Assembly: GCA_900768685.1 (NCBI GenBank)
Contig: CAAGDX010000019.1
Location: forward strand, 1 to 64,000
Direction of reading: 5' to 3'
Length of the DNA: 64,000 nt
DNA from: Bacteroidales bacterium
Lineage (GTDB): Bacteria > Bacteroidota > Bacteroidia > Bacteroidales > Muribaculaceae
In this document: positions 36,115 to 45,333 of the stretch, piece by piece
Numbering within the stretch: the stretch's first letter is position 1
Layout: the number at the start of each line of letters is the position of its first letter
Translations under genes and position numbers: made by a program
Notes under the pieces: model-generated
What the model was told of the DNA's origin: nothing
What the model saw: the letters and a program-made list of their open reading frames with translations, nothing else
The model's database searches: none

Positions 36115-37473
36115 TTAGAGTGCTTTTACGGCATCCTTAAATTGGCGACCGCGGTCCTCATAACTCTTGAAGAGGTCAAAACTTGCACAGCAGGGTGAAA
36201 GAAGCACGGTGTCGCCTTCTGTTGCCGCATTTTTGCAAGCCATGACTGCATCTGCAAGTGAATGAGTATCAATTACTTGCACCGTATCGCCAAAAAAGTC
36301 CAAAATTTTCTTGTTGTCTTTACCCATTGCCACGATAGTTTTCACTCTTTCCTGCACAAGCGGCAAAATCTCCGTGTAGTCGTTACCCTTGTCTTTTCCG
36401 CCAAGGATAAGCACTGTGGTTTTGCTCTTTGGCATGCTTTCCAGAGCATACCAGCAAGAATTTACGTTTGTGGCTTTGGAATCGTTTATATAGCGAACTC
36501 CGTCAACGTCTTTCACGTATTCCAAGCGGTGTTCCACACCTGCAAAGTCTGAAAGTGAACGGCGGATATCTTCCTTTTTCACGTCAAGAAGACAGCCGGA
36601 AAGACCTGCCGCCATAGAGTTGAAAAGGTTATGCAGTCCCGTCAGAGCAAGGTCCGCACGCGGCATTTTGAGTGACGTTTCCGGAGTGTTCAAAATGAGT
36701 TCTTCGTCATCGTCAACGAATGCGGCACTGCCTGCATGGCAATGCTCCGCAAACGGGTAGAGATGTGCCTCTGTGGTGATATGTTTGAACTGGTCCATTA
36801 TCACAGGGTCGTCCTGCCAGTAGATAATGGCGTCCTGTGATGTCATATTGTTTATGATTCTGAATTTGGCTTTTACGTAGTTTTGCATCTGATAGTCGTA
36901 GCGGTCCAAGTGGTCCGGTGTGATGTTCATCAGCACAGCCACATTAGCCTTGAAATGATACATATTTTCAAGTTGGAAACTGCTGAGTTCTATCACATAA
37001 ACGTCGTGCTTCTCCGTTGCTACCTGGTATGCGAGCGAGCGTCCCACATTTCCTGCAAGACCCACGTTTATACCTGCATTGGAGAGAATATGATATGTGA
37101 GCAGTGTTGTGGTTGTTTTGCCGTTACTACCTGTGATACAAACCATTTTTGCATCCGTGTATCTGCCTGCAAATTCAATTTCAGAAATCACGGGAATGTT
37201 TTTCTCCGCAATTTTACGCATAATTGGAGATGTTGGGGGGATACCCGGGCTTTTTATCACCTCATCTGCATTGAGGATGAGTTCTTCCGTGTGTTTACCT
37301 TCTTCAAAAGGAATTTCATATTTTTCCAGCATATCGCGGTACTTCTGCGATATTGCTCCAAAATCGCTTAAAAACAAATCAAAACCTTTCACCTTGGCAA
37401 GCACTGCTGCACCCACACCGCTTTCACCGCCGCCAAGGATTACGATACGTCTTTTATTACCTTCTGTAGCCAT
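36115..37473 (-). CDS. murD: UDP-N-acetylmuramoylalanine--D-glutamate ligase MurD
   Basis: 452 aa. Adds D-Glu to UDP-MurNAc-Ala. ILGGGESGVGAAVLAKVKG starts the N-terminal domain, ITGSNGKTTTTLLTYHIL binds ATP, and GVEHRLEYVKDVDGVRYIN with NDSKATN are MurD signatures. It lies 12 nt before ftsW. Confidence 0.97.
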   Translation of the reverse strand: MATEGNKRRIVILGGGESGVGAAVLAKVKGFDLFLSDFGAISQKYRDMLEKYEIPFEEGKHTEELILNADEVIKSPGIPPTSPIMRKIAEKNIPVISEIEFAGRYTDAKMVCITGSNGKTTTTLLTYHILSNAGINVGLAGNVGRSLAYQVATEKHDVYVIELSSFQLENMYHFKANVAVLMNITPDHLDRYDYQMQNYVKAKFRIINNMTSQDAIIYWQDDPVIMDQFKHITTEAHLYPFAEHCHAGSAAFVDDDEELILNTPETSLKMPRADLALTGLHNLFNSMAAGLSGCLLDVKKEDIRRSLSDFAGVEHRLEYVKDVDGVRYINDSKATNVNSCWYALESMPKSKTTVLILGGKDKGNDYTEILPLVQERVKTIVAMGKDNKKILDFFGDTVQVIDTHSLADAVMACKNAATEGDTVLLSPCCASFDLFKSYEDRGRQFKDAVKAL

Positions 37474-37529
37474 TGTAATATGTTTTTATTGTCTTTATTG
37501 TCTATTGTTTGTCATTAAAAATCAACGTT

Positions 37530-38795
37530 TTACCTTATCTTAAGCGTTACGAACGTAGTAACAGCAAGAATAATGCCAATAATCCAAAAGCGAATCACAA
37601 TCTTGGATTCCGGCACGGCTTGCAGCGGTTTCTGGATAAGTGCGTCTATTCCGCTGTTTCCGGGCTTCTGGAAATGGTGGTGAAGCGGTGTCATTTTGAA
37701 AACTCGCTTTCCTTCACCAAACTTTTTCTTTGTAAACTTGAAGTATGCCACCTGAATCATCACGGAAATGTCTTCCACAAAGAAAATGGCACAAAGCAGT
37801 GGAATAAGCAACTCTTTGTGAATCAAAATTGCAAATACGGCTATCACACCGCCGAGGGTGAGGCTGCCGGTGTCGCCCATAAACACTTGCGCCGGGTACG
37901 CATTGTACCACAAGAAACCGATAAGTGCACCGATAAATGCCGCCATATACACCACAAGTTCCGCAGAACCGGGGACGTACATAATGTTCAGATAGCCGGA
38001 ATATATAAAGTTGCCGCCAAGGTATGCCATAATAGCAAGTGCCACGCCTATTATGGCAGACGTTCCCGTTGCCAGTCCGTCAAGTCCGTCTGTCAGGTTT
38101 GCACCGTTTGAAGTGGCTGTCACGGCTATTATCGTCACTAAAATAAAGAGAATCCACCCTGCAGTTTCCGCATAGTCGCCGAGCCAGGATGTGAGATATG
38201 TGTAGTCAAAGTTGTTGTCTTTCACAAAGGGGATTGTGGTGATAGGGGCTTTGATGCTTTCCGCTTCAAATCCGGCAGAAAAGGCGGTCTGTGAAGCTCG
38301 CTGAACCACAGTCACATTCTCGCTCACCACCATATCATCGTTAAGGTACATTGTAAGACCTACAATAAGTCCGAGTCCTATCTGACCCACAATTTTGAAT
38401 TTGCCTTTAAGTCCGTCTTTATTGTGGCGGCTCACCTTGATGTAATCGTCAAGAAAACCAATGGCACCAAGCCAGATTGTGGCAAATATCATGAGTTGCA
38501 TATATGTGCTGGTGAGGTCGCCGAGCAGCAAACATGGCACAAGGATGGAAACAATGATGATAACACCACCCATTGTGGGCGTGCCTTGCTTTTTCATTTG
38601 TCCTTCCAGGTCCAGGTCTCGGATTATCTCTCCCACCTGCATTTTCTGCAACTTGTGTATTATTTTCTTTCCTATGAAAATGGCTATCATGAGCGACAAT
38701 ACAAGTGCCGCACCGGAGCGGAATGTGATGTATCCCATAAGTCTTGAACCCGGGAAATCCAGCCCATAGAGATAGTCAAACAGATGATATAGCAT
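37530..38795 (-). CDS. mraY: Phospho-MurNAc-pentapeptide transferase MraY
   Basis: 421 aa integral membrane enzyme that makes lipid I. The conserved GTPTMGG, FLDDYIK, NLTDGLDGLA and TPLHHHFQ motifs are clear. An extra loop of about 55 residues (from about 150, VVSENVTVVQRASQTAF) is usual in Bacteroidota. Confidence 0.97.
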   Translation of the reverse strand: MLYHLFDYLYGLDFPGSRLMGYITFRSGAALVLSLMIAIFIGKKIIHKLQKMQVGEIIRDLDLEGQMKKQGTPTMGGVIIIVSILVPCLLLGDLTSTYMQLMIFATIWLGAIGFLDDYIKVSRHNKDGLKGKFKIVGQIGLGLIVGLTMYLNDDMVVSENVTVVQRASQTAFSAGFEAESIKAPITTIPFVKDNNFDYTYLTSWLGDYAETAGWILFILVTIIAVTATSNGANLTDGLDGLATGTSAIIGVALAIMAYLGGNFIYSGYLNIMYVPGSAELVVYMAAFIGALIGFLWYNAYPAQVFMGDTGSLTLGGVIAVFAILIHKELLIPLLCAIFFVEDISVMIQVAYFKFTKKKFGEGKRVFKMTPLHHHFQKPGNSGIDALIQKPLQAVPESKIVIRFWIIGIILAVTTFVTLKIR

Positions 38796-38849
38796 TTCTT
38801 TTTACTGATTTTTTTGCGTTTATAAATCTTTTTTACCTGATATTTACCA

Positions 38850-40325
38850 TTATTTCTGGTCTTTCTCCAGTTCGAAAATGTCGCGGATTACTTCGCGGTC
38901 GTCAAAATGGAGTTTTACACCGTTCACGTCTTGATACGTTTCATGACCTTTTCCTGCCACAAGCACCACATCGCCACGCTGTGCAAGCACCGTTGCCACT
39001 CGGATTGCCTCTTTTCTGTCCGTAACGGTGAGAGTTTTTTGTCGTAACTGGTGCGTGTCCAGTCCTTCTTCCATATCCGCCAGAATAGCCTTCGGGGCTT
39101 CCGTACGCGGATTGTCGGAGGTGAGAATGAGTCTGTCGCTGAGCCTTGCAGCCTCGCGCGCCATTATGGGTCGTTTACCTTTGTCACGGTCGCCGCCGGC
39201 TCCCACAACGGTGATGATTCTGCCTGTGTTTCCGATAACTTCACGGATTGTGGTGATAACGTTTTTCACTGCGTCCGGTGTGTGAGCGTAATCCACAATA
39301 GCGGTATAGCCTATAACAGGTGACGTGAAAGTCTGGAAACGTCCTGCCACAGGCACGAGTTTGCTCATATTCAGCAGCACTTTCTCATCGTTCCACCCCA
39401 GGAGGAGAGAAACGCCGTAAAGTGCGGTGAGATTGTAAGCATTAAAGCGACCTGTAAACATCACTTCCACTTCGCGGCGGTTAAACGTGATGAGAGTGCC
39501 GTCAAGTCTCTGCTCCAGGATTCTGCCATTGTAGTCGCCGAGTTTCTGGAGAGAATATGTGTGCTTTGACGCTGCAGTGTTCTGGAGCATAACCTGTCCC
39601 ACTTTGTCGTCAAGGTTCGTAAGTGCGAAAGCATCTTTTTCAAGGCTGTCGAAAAACGATTTCTTTGCAGCAAGGTAGGCATCCACGGTTTTGTGATAGT
39701 CCAGGTGGTCACGAGTAAGGTTTGTGAACACTCCTCCGGCAAATTTCAGTCCGGCAATTCTATGCTGATGTGCCGCATGGCTGCTCACTTCCATTGCCAC
39801 GTATTCGCATCCGGCATCCACCATGCTGTGGAGCAAGCCGTTCAGTTCTATCGGGTCCGGAGTGGTGTGCGTAGCCGCAACCGCTTCCGTATCAACATAG
39901 TTCACAACTGTTGAAAGCAGTCCTGCCTTGTAGCCGCAGAGACGTGCCATTTCATAAATAAGTGTAGCGATAGTGGTTTTGCCGTTTGTACCCGTCACGC
40001 CCACGAGTTTGAGTTTGCGTGAAGGATTGTCGTACCATTCAGACGCTATCACTCCGAGTGCTATAGCACTGTTTTCCACAGTGACGTATGCCACATTTTC
40101 CGGTGTTTCCACCTCATAGTCCGCAACAACAGCCACTGCACCGGCTTTCACGGCATCACCGATAAATGTGTGTCCGTCCACGTTCACGCCGCGGACTGCC
40201 ACAAAAAGCATACCCGGTTTCACATTGCGTGAATCCGACGTAATGCCCACTATTTCAGCATCCTTATTGCCTTTTACGGCTTTCGGATTGATGTTTTCTA
40301 TCAGTATTCCTAATGACTTTGACAT
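38850..40325 (-). CDS. murE: UDP-MurNAc-tripeptide synthetase MurE
   Basis: 491 aa. GVTGTNGKTTIATLIYEM binds ATP; the DNPR motif (TSDNPRTEAP) is the mark of enzymes that add meso-diaminopimelate, so the peptidoglycan is probably mDAP type. HTTPDPIELNGLL and YAHTPDAV are further family motifs. Confidence 0.97.
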   Translation of the reverse strand: MSKSLGILIENINPKAVKGNKDAEIVGITSDSRNVKPGMLFVAVRGVNVDGHTFIGDAVKAGAVAVVADYEVETPENVAYVTVENSAIALGVIASEWYDNPSRKLKLVGVTGTNGKTTIATLIYEMARLCGYKAGLLSTVVNYVDTEAVAATHTTPDPIELNGLLHSMVDAGCEYVAMEVSSHAAHQHRIAGLKFAGGVFTNLTRDHLDYHKTVDAYLAAKKSFFDSLEKDAFALTNLDDKVGQVMLQNTAASKHTYSLQKLGDYNGRILEQRLDGTLITFNRREVEVMFTGRFNAYNLTALYGVSLLLGWNDEKVLLNMSKLVPVAGRFQTFTSPVIGYTAIVDYAHTPDAVKNVITTIREVIGNTGRIITVVGAGGDRDKGKRPIMAREAARLSDRLILTSDNPRTEAPKAILADMEEGLDTHQLRQKTLTVTDRKEAIRVATVLAQRGDVVLVAGKGHETYQDVNGVKLHFDDREVIRDIFELEKDQK

Positions 40326-40369
40326 TTACCTTTATTTTTCCTTTTGGTTTTGTTCAAAATTAAGTTTTT

Positions 40370-42484
40370 TCAGTTCAGGGTAAGCGTAATCGTCGTGCCT
40401 CGCTCGGCTCTCTGTCCCGGTGCCGGCGACTGGCTCACAACGTAACCCGTACCCACTGTTTTAACGTTATATCCACACAGTTCCACACGTTTTATGGCTT
40501 CACGCAGTCCCATGGAAACCACATTCGGCACCAATCCGCGACGCAACGTGTCCGGCATGGCTTTGGGGCAAATAATACCCGTGATATCCGTTACGGACTC
40601 GTATGTTTTCGTATCCGCAGTGCGGAAAATGTGTGCTTTATCGTCTTTTTTCTTTTCGTCTTCCTCTATTTCCAAACCGCCCAGATAGCCGCGAGCATAC
40701 ATCTTTTCCGCCATTTCTCCTATCACCACTCCGCAGGACCTACCCGGAGAAACAGACCTCGCCAGCACATTGTCAAAAATCACGAGCATGGTGTACTGTG
40801 GATTTTCGTAAGGAAACATTCCGCAAAAAGAAAGTCGCTGATTTGAACCGGAATAGCCTTTTCCCGCCTGAGTTTCCGCAAAAGCGGTACCCGTTTTTCC
40901 GGCAATAGGAATCTTAAACTGCTTCATACCGAATGATGCCGTACCTTCCGTAACCACGGCACGCAGACACTTGCGAACCTGGCGTGCATGGTCCTCTGTA
41001 CATATTCTTTCGCGAATGTAAGACACCGGATTTTCTATCACCGTATCCGGACTTATAAGTTCCGTGTAGAGCCTCGGACGGACGTACTTGCCGTCGTTCG
41101 CAATGGCATTGTAAAGCGATATGAGCGAAATAGGCGTAAATGCAATTCCGTAGCCGTAAGACATCTGGGCAAGCATATCTTTCTTAAAATTTTTCGGAAT
41201 ATATGGCAATACGGCGTTTCCGATACCTATGTTCATTGGCTCGAAAAAGCCCATATCTTCGTATCTCTTGCGGTAAAGCGGAGGATTTTCCGGGTATGGC
41301 GACTTAGGGTCAAACACCATTCTCACCATACCGGAGTTTTCAGATTTCTTGATGATATCAATGCTGGAGGCATAATCCGTGTGCATATAATGGCGTGCTA
41401 TCGGCTTTACTCTGCCGGGAACTTTTATGGTGCGAATATCTCTAAGAGATTCCACATCCTTCACAATTCCGTCTTCCAGCATAATCATTAGCGTTATTGG
41501 CTTAAGGGTGGAGCCGGACTCGTAGCGACTCTCAAAGCAATAGTTCATCGCTTCTATAAACTCGCCGTTTTTGTTGTCAAAGTTTGAGATTGCAAGTATG
41601 TCGCCCGTCTTGACCTCCATAAGAATGGCACAAGCCATAGCAGGTTTGCTCGGCATTCTATCGGATTTCATAATGTCCAGCATAGTATTGTCCAGCAAAT
41701 CTTGCAAAGTGACGTCAATAGTGGTTTTCACATCATATCCTCGCACCGGCGGCTCTATAACCCAGTCGTTTGCACCTTTGGTAAAAAGTTGAGGACGGCT
41801 TTTTCCCGGCTTGCCTCGCAGAAGCGAATCAAGTGCCGCTTCAAGTCCCCACTTTCCGAATACTCTGTCGCCGGATTCCTTTTCCATTCCCACAGCACCG
41901 ATAGAGCGGCGTGCCATTTCACCGCAAGGACGAACCCTCACGGCTCTTGCCACCATTTTCTTCATTCCGGCACGTGAACGATAGCGGAATGCGGAATCTT
42001 TAGTGCAATGATAGAGTGGAAATTTTTCCACAGTGAGATATTGCGAATAATTCATTCCGGAAATAACCTTGAAATAATACGGACGCATTTTTCTATCCGA
42101 TATTTTCAGCGGTTGGGTCAAAGTATCCATCCAATGCTCGCGTGTGCCTGATTCCGGAAAAGTCTGCACAAGTCTATCCACAAATTTTGGCAGTTCGCGG
42201 ACAAATTTTTCATCATCCTGCACATCACGGTAGTCTATCACCAAGTCATACACCATCATATTCGTGGCAAGAATAGTTCCGTCGCGAGCAAGGATATTTC
42301 CTCGCTCCGCCTGCTCTTCTTTTACTCTTTGAAATTCTTCTTTTGCTCTCTTGTTGTAGTGCGGAGCTTCTATCACGGTGTTATAAAACAGCTTATACAC
42401 CATTCCGGCAGACACTAAAAGAAAAGCTGCCGCAATAATCAAGTATCTGGCTATAATATTCCCGTTTCCCTTACTTTTCTTCAT
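40370..42484 (-). CDS. ftsI: Septal penicillin-binding protein FtsI/PBP3 with PASTA domain
   Basis: 704 aa. One membrane anchor precedes a PBP dimer domain. The transpeptidase domain has the SxxK motif in SGSTLKPIT, SEN in KKSENSGMV and KTGT in IAGKTGTAF. A single PASTA domain forms the end (LVPNVVSMGLREAIK to the stop). It crosslinks septal peptidoglycan with FtsW. Overlaps ftsL by 14 nt. Confidence 0.96.
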   Translation of the reverse strand: MKKSKGNGNIIARYLIIAAAFLLVSAGMVYKLFYNTVIEAPHYNKRAKEEFQRVKEEQAERGNILARDGTILATNMMVYDLVIDYRDVQDDEKFVRELPKFVDRLVQTFPESGTREHWMDTLTQPLKISDRKMRPYYFKVISGMNYSQYLTVEKFPLYHCTKDSAFRYRSRAGMKKMVARAVRVRPCGEMARRSIGAVGMEKESGDRVFGKWGLEAALDSLLRGKPGKSRPQLFTKGANDWVIEPPVRGYDVKTTIDVTLQDLLDNTMLDIMKSDRMPSKPAMACAILMEVKTGDILAISNFDNKNGEFIEAMNYCFESRYESGSTLKPITLMIMLEDGIVKDVESLRDIRTIKVPGRVKPIARHYMHTDYASSIDIIKKSENSGMVRMVFDPKSPYPENPPLYRKRYEDMGFFEPMNIGIGNAVLPYIPKNFKKDMLAQMSYGYGIAFTPISLISLYNAIANDGKYVRPRLYTELISPDTVIENPVSYIRERICTEDHARQVRKCLRAVVTEGTASFGMKQFKIPIAGKTGTAFAETQAGKGYSGSNQRLSFCGMFPYENPQYTMLVIFDNVLARSVSPGRSCGVVIGEMAEKMYARGYLGGLEIEEDEKKKDDKAHIFRTADTKTYESVTDITGIICPKAMPDTLRRGLVPNVVSMGLREAIKRVELCGYNVKTVGTGYVVSQSPAPGQRAERGTTITLTLN

Positions 42485-42839
42485 AGTCTTCGTACTTTAA
42501 CTCGTAAACGGGATTTTTTGCCACTTGCAAATTAAGGTTCAGCGAATCCACAAGTTGCTGCATATTTTTCTCACGAATGTTGGACATATACTTGCCTTTC
42601 TCGTAAAGTGCTCTCGTGCTTATGTCTTCACGCGTTCTCTCCAAACCGTTTATTATCTCCATTCGTGTCACACAATAGTATCTGCTGGAAATGTAAAGAA
42701 TAGACAGAAACAACACACCAAGCAGAACTCTCCAATATTTCTTGAAGAATTCCTGCGACAACAGTCTGCCGTAAAATGTCTTTCTCAGCACTGTTGACTC
42801 TTTTGCCACGGATTGCCGCTTGTTTTTGCCTTCTTCCAT
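42471..42839 (-). CDS. ftsL: FtsL-like divisome protein
   Basis: About 122 aa from the ATG at 42839; an ATG at 42872 would add a Lys/Trp-rich stretch and overlap rsmH by 14 nt. One membrane helix (VLLGVLFLSILYISSRYY) is followed by a short coiled-coil-like region. The position between rsmH and ftsI, one helix and the length are what identify it; sequence conservation is poor in FtsL. Confidence 0.82.
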   Translation of the reverse strand: MEEGKNKRQSVAKESTVLRKTFYGRLLSQEFFKKYWRVLLGVLFLSILYISSRYYCVTRMEIINGLERTREDISTRALYEKGKYMSNIREKNMQQLVDSLNLNLQVAKNPVYELKYEDYEEK

Positions 42840-42858
42840 TTTTTTCACTTTCCATTTT

Positions 42859-43776
42859 TTACTCTTCCACAACCTCCGCTATTCTCATTTTGGCACTTCT
42901 GGAACGAGGATTTGCTTCCACTTCCGCTGCGTCCGGCACTATGGGCTTGGACGTGATAAGTTTCAGCGGCGAGAGATTTCTGCCATAAAAGTCTTTCTCC
43001 ACGTTGCCCTCAATGTTGCCTGTTTTCATGAAGTTTTTCACAAGTCGGTCTTCCAGAGAATGATACGTTATCACCACCAGTCTGCCACCGGGTTTCAGCA
43101 CCTTAAGCGACTGCGAGAGAAAGTGCTTGAGGGCTGTCATCTCGTCGTTTACCTCAATTCTCAATGCCTGAAAAACTTGTGCAAGTTCTTTTTTCTCCTG
43201 TTTGGGATTTATATGCGGGCGGATTGCGGAAAGCAATTGCTCTACGGTTTTTATTTCGTTTTCATTTCTGAATTTCACTATCGCAGAGGCTAATTTTCTG
43301 GACTGTCGCAATTCTCCGTAGAGATAAAACATATCTGCAAGTGCTTCCTCACTGTAGCCGTTTATCACCGCCGCCGCATCTTTTGCAGCACCGCGGTTCA
43401 TTCGCATGTCCAATTTTCCCTCCCAGCGAAACGAAAAGCCTCGCTCCGGGTCATCAAAGTGGTGAAAAGACACTCCCAGGTCTGCCAAAATGCCGTCAAC
43501 TCGTCCCAAACAGCCGTAATATCTCATAAAATTGGACATATAGCGAAAGTTTGAATACACCACCGTGAAACGCTCATCGCTGAACGCTCTGCTCACGGCA
43601 TCCATATCCTGGTCAAAACTATACAAATGTCCTTTTTTGTCTAAATTTTCCACTATAGCACGGGAATGACCGCCACCGCCAAACGTAGCATCAATATAAG
43701 TGCCTGAAGGATTGATATTTAACCCTTCAATTGCCTGTGGCAACAGTGCCGGTATGTGATAAACCGTGTTCGTCAT
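42859..43776 (-). CDS. rsmH: 16S rRNA m4C1402 methyltransferase RsmH (MraW)
   Basis: 305 aa SAM-dependent methyltransferase of the ribosomal P site. ATFGGGGHSRAI binds SAM; FDDPERGFSFRWEGKLDMRM and VITYHSLEDRLVKNFM are highly conserved. It is the first gene of the dcw operon here. The mraZ regulator that normally precedes it is not present; an ATPase gene ends 175 nt upstream. Confidence 0.97.
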   Translation of the reverse strand: MTNTVYHIPALLPQAIEGLNINPSGTYIDATFGGGGHSRAIVENLDKKGHLYSFDQDMDAVSRAFSDERFTVVYSNFRYMSNFMRYYGCLGRVDGILADLGVSFHHFDDPERGFSFRWEGKLDMRMNRGAAKDAAAVINGYSEEALADMFYLYGELRQSRKLASAIVKFRNENEIKTVEQLLSAIRPHINPKQEKKELAQVFQALRIEVNDEMTALKHFLSQSLKVLKPGGRLVVITYHSLEDRLVKNFMKTGNIEGNVEKDFYGRNLSPLKLITSKPIVPDAAEVEANPRSRSAKMRIAEVVEE

Positions 43777-43799
43777 TTTAGATCTCTTCTTTTGAGGGT

Positions 43800-43818
43800 G
43801 TAAAGTTAATAACTTTAC
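43800..43818. promoter_or_regulatory. Perfect 9-bp-arm palindrome in the rsmH leader
   Basis: GTAAAGTTA-A-TAACTTTAC lies 24-42 nt before the rsmH ATG. A related half (AAAAAGTTATTAAC) occurs on the other strand at about 43853-43866. It is a candidate operator for the cell-wall operon; the binding protein is unknown. Confidence 0.4.
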
Positions 43819-43951
43819 GCGGTGTTTGCAATAGTAAACTCTATTTTTTTGGAAAAAGTTATTAACATTGCTTTTGCCTTTTTATATCGCTTTGATTATT
43901 AGGCATTTATATTGTTTTCCAAAATTTACATTTGCAAATATTTCGTGATTT

Positions 43952-45085
43952 TCACAGCAAAAAGTCCAAATAATTATCTTTATTCACCACAAAAAATTTA
44001 GACCCTTGATAAGCCTGTGCAAAAACCTTAGGCATTTTCGGATTTTTATTGCCCCACTTAAATTCAAAGGCAGTCAAGCCGGACGGCGACTCCTCTATAA
44101 GGTCTATCTCCTGATTATCATACGTTCGCCAAAAATATAAGTCGTTGTAAGAAAGACTGTTAAAGTTCTTCTTTCTAAATTCTCCGATAATATAATTCTC
44201 CCACAAGGCACCGGCATCCGTTCTTAACTCCAAAGGCTGGAAAGCACCGATTATAGCATTACGAATACCATTATCAACAAAATAGTATTTGCCGGACTTT
44301 GTCACCTCCTTTCGCAGATTACGTGAGAACGCTCCCATGCGATAAATCACAAATACTTTCTCCAGCAAATCAAGGTATCGCTCCACAGTATTCTTGCTCA
44401 TCCCCAGTTGCTTACCCAGTTCATCAAAAGACACCTCACTGCCTACTTGATACGCTACCAAACGGAGCAAATTCTGCATCTTTGCGGAATTTTTTACGCC
44501 ATCTACTGCAAGAATATCTTTGAGGAGATACGAACTTACGATATCTCGCAAATATCTCTCTTTTTTCTCAGAACTTTCCATAAGTACCACCTCCGGGTAT
44601 GACCCGTAAATCAGCCTGGATTCAAGATTTCTATGGGTTTCAAGCATATTTTCTCGACGCGACAACTCCTGCTGAGAGAAAGGAGTAAGAACAAACTGAG
44701 TACTTCTACCCACAAGTGGCTCACCTGTTTTGTTCAGCAAATCAAATGACGAAGAGCCGCTCGCAATCACACGAATACCGGGAATCTCATCAACTATCAG
44801 TTTGATGATTTGCCCTATTTCCGGAATGTTTTGCGCCTCATCTATCGCAAGCAATTCAATTCCGCCGAAAACACCCTTATAGTTTGATACAGAGCGTTTT
44901 TGAAGCAGCAATGCAGTGTCTAAATCCTCCCCGTTCATAAACATTTTATTTCCGGGAAAATTATCATAGATATGCTTCATCAAAACGGTTTTTCCAACTC
45001 GCCTTGCACCAAAAATAAGCATCGCCTTATTTGGCTCTATCATTTCAGATATTCTGCTCTCAAGTATTCTCGTTACCGGATTCAT
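43952..45085 (-). CDS. AAA (AAA_14) ATPase with winged helix and DUF4143 domain
   Basis: 377 aa from the ATG at 45085; a TTG at 45109 would fall inside the -7 box, so it cannot be the start. Walker A GARRVGKT is at 26-33 and Walker B LLAIDEAQ at 78-85. A winged helix follows, with VSFDELGKQLGMSKNTVERY. The C-terminal nuclease-like motif keeps EID (326-328) and EFK (341-343). It stands between the sirtuin and rsmH, where mraZ is usually found. A 33-bp direct repeat array and its own promoter lie just upstream, as in the first ATPase. Role unknown. Confidence 0.85.
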   Translation of the reverse strand: MNPVTRILESRISEMIEPNKAMLIFGARRVGKTVLMKHIYDNFPGNKMFMNGEDLDTALLLQKRSVSNYKGVFGGIELLAIDEAQNIPEIGQIIKLIVDEIPGIRVIASGSSSFDLLNKTGEPLVGRSTQFVLTPFSQQELSRRENMLETHRNLESRLIYGSYPEVVLMESSEKKERYLRDIVSSYLLKDILAVDGVKNSAKMQNLLRLVAYQVGSEVSFDELGKQLGMSKNTVERYLDLLEKVFVIYRMGAFSRNLRKEVTKSGKYYFVDNGIRNAIIGAFQPLELRTDAGALWENYIIGEFRKKNFNSLSYNDLYFWRTYDNQEIDLIEESPSGLTAFEFKWGNKNPKMPKVFAQAYQGSKFFVVNKDNYLDFLL

Positions 45086-45106
45086 AGTAAGTGCTTGTTT
45101 TTGCCG

Positions 45107-45136
45107 CAAATATAAGCCTTTTTTGTGGAATCACAA
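45107..45136 (-). promoter_or_regulatory. Promoter of the second ATPase
   Basis: On the minus strand TTG (45134-45136), 19 nt and TATATTTG (45107-45114). The leader is about 15 nt before the ATG at 45085. The same -7 octamer and a similar short leader are seen for the first ATPase. Confidence 0.65.
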
Positions 45137-45241
45137 AGTATTTTCGTAAAAAACAGCACTTCAACTGACGATTTTTACGTAAATTTTGTAACCTCAACTG
45201 ACGATTTTTACGTAAATTCCGTCAGTTCACTGACAATTTTT
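45129..45241. repeat. 33-bp direct repeats, three copies plus a degenerate one
   Basis: CAACTGACGATTTTTACG starts at 45162 and 45195, and a shorter variant CACTGACAATTTTT at 45228, all 33 bp apart. A degenerate copy (45129-45161) holds the -33 element of the ATPase promoter. In the second full unit AACTGACG and CGTCAGTT make an 8-bp dyad. The sequence is unlike the array at 2534, but the period is the same. Confidence 0.85.
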
Positions 45242-45262
45242 CCATTTTTTTATACTTAAAAA

Positions 45263-45319
45263 CAATTATAATCGCAAAAATTTGTACCTTTCGCAATTAT
45301 AATCGCAATTTTTTGTACC
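45263..45319. repeat. 31-bp direct repeat, two copies
   Basis: CAATTATAATCGCAA followed by A/T-rich bases and TTGTACC occurs at 45263-45288 and 45294-45319, 31 bp apart. It lies between the sirtuin stop and the 33-bp array. Confidence 0.8.
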
Positions 45320-45333
45320 CGGAGAAATAAAAG

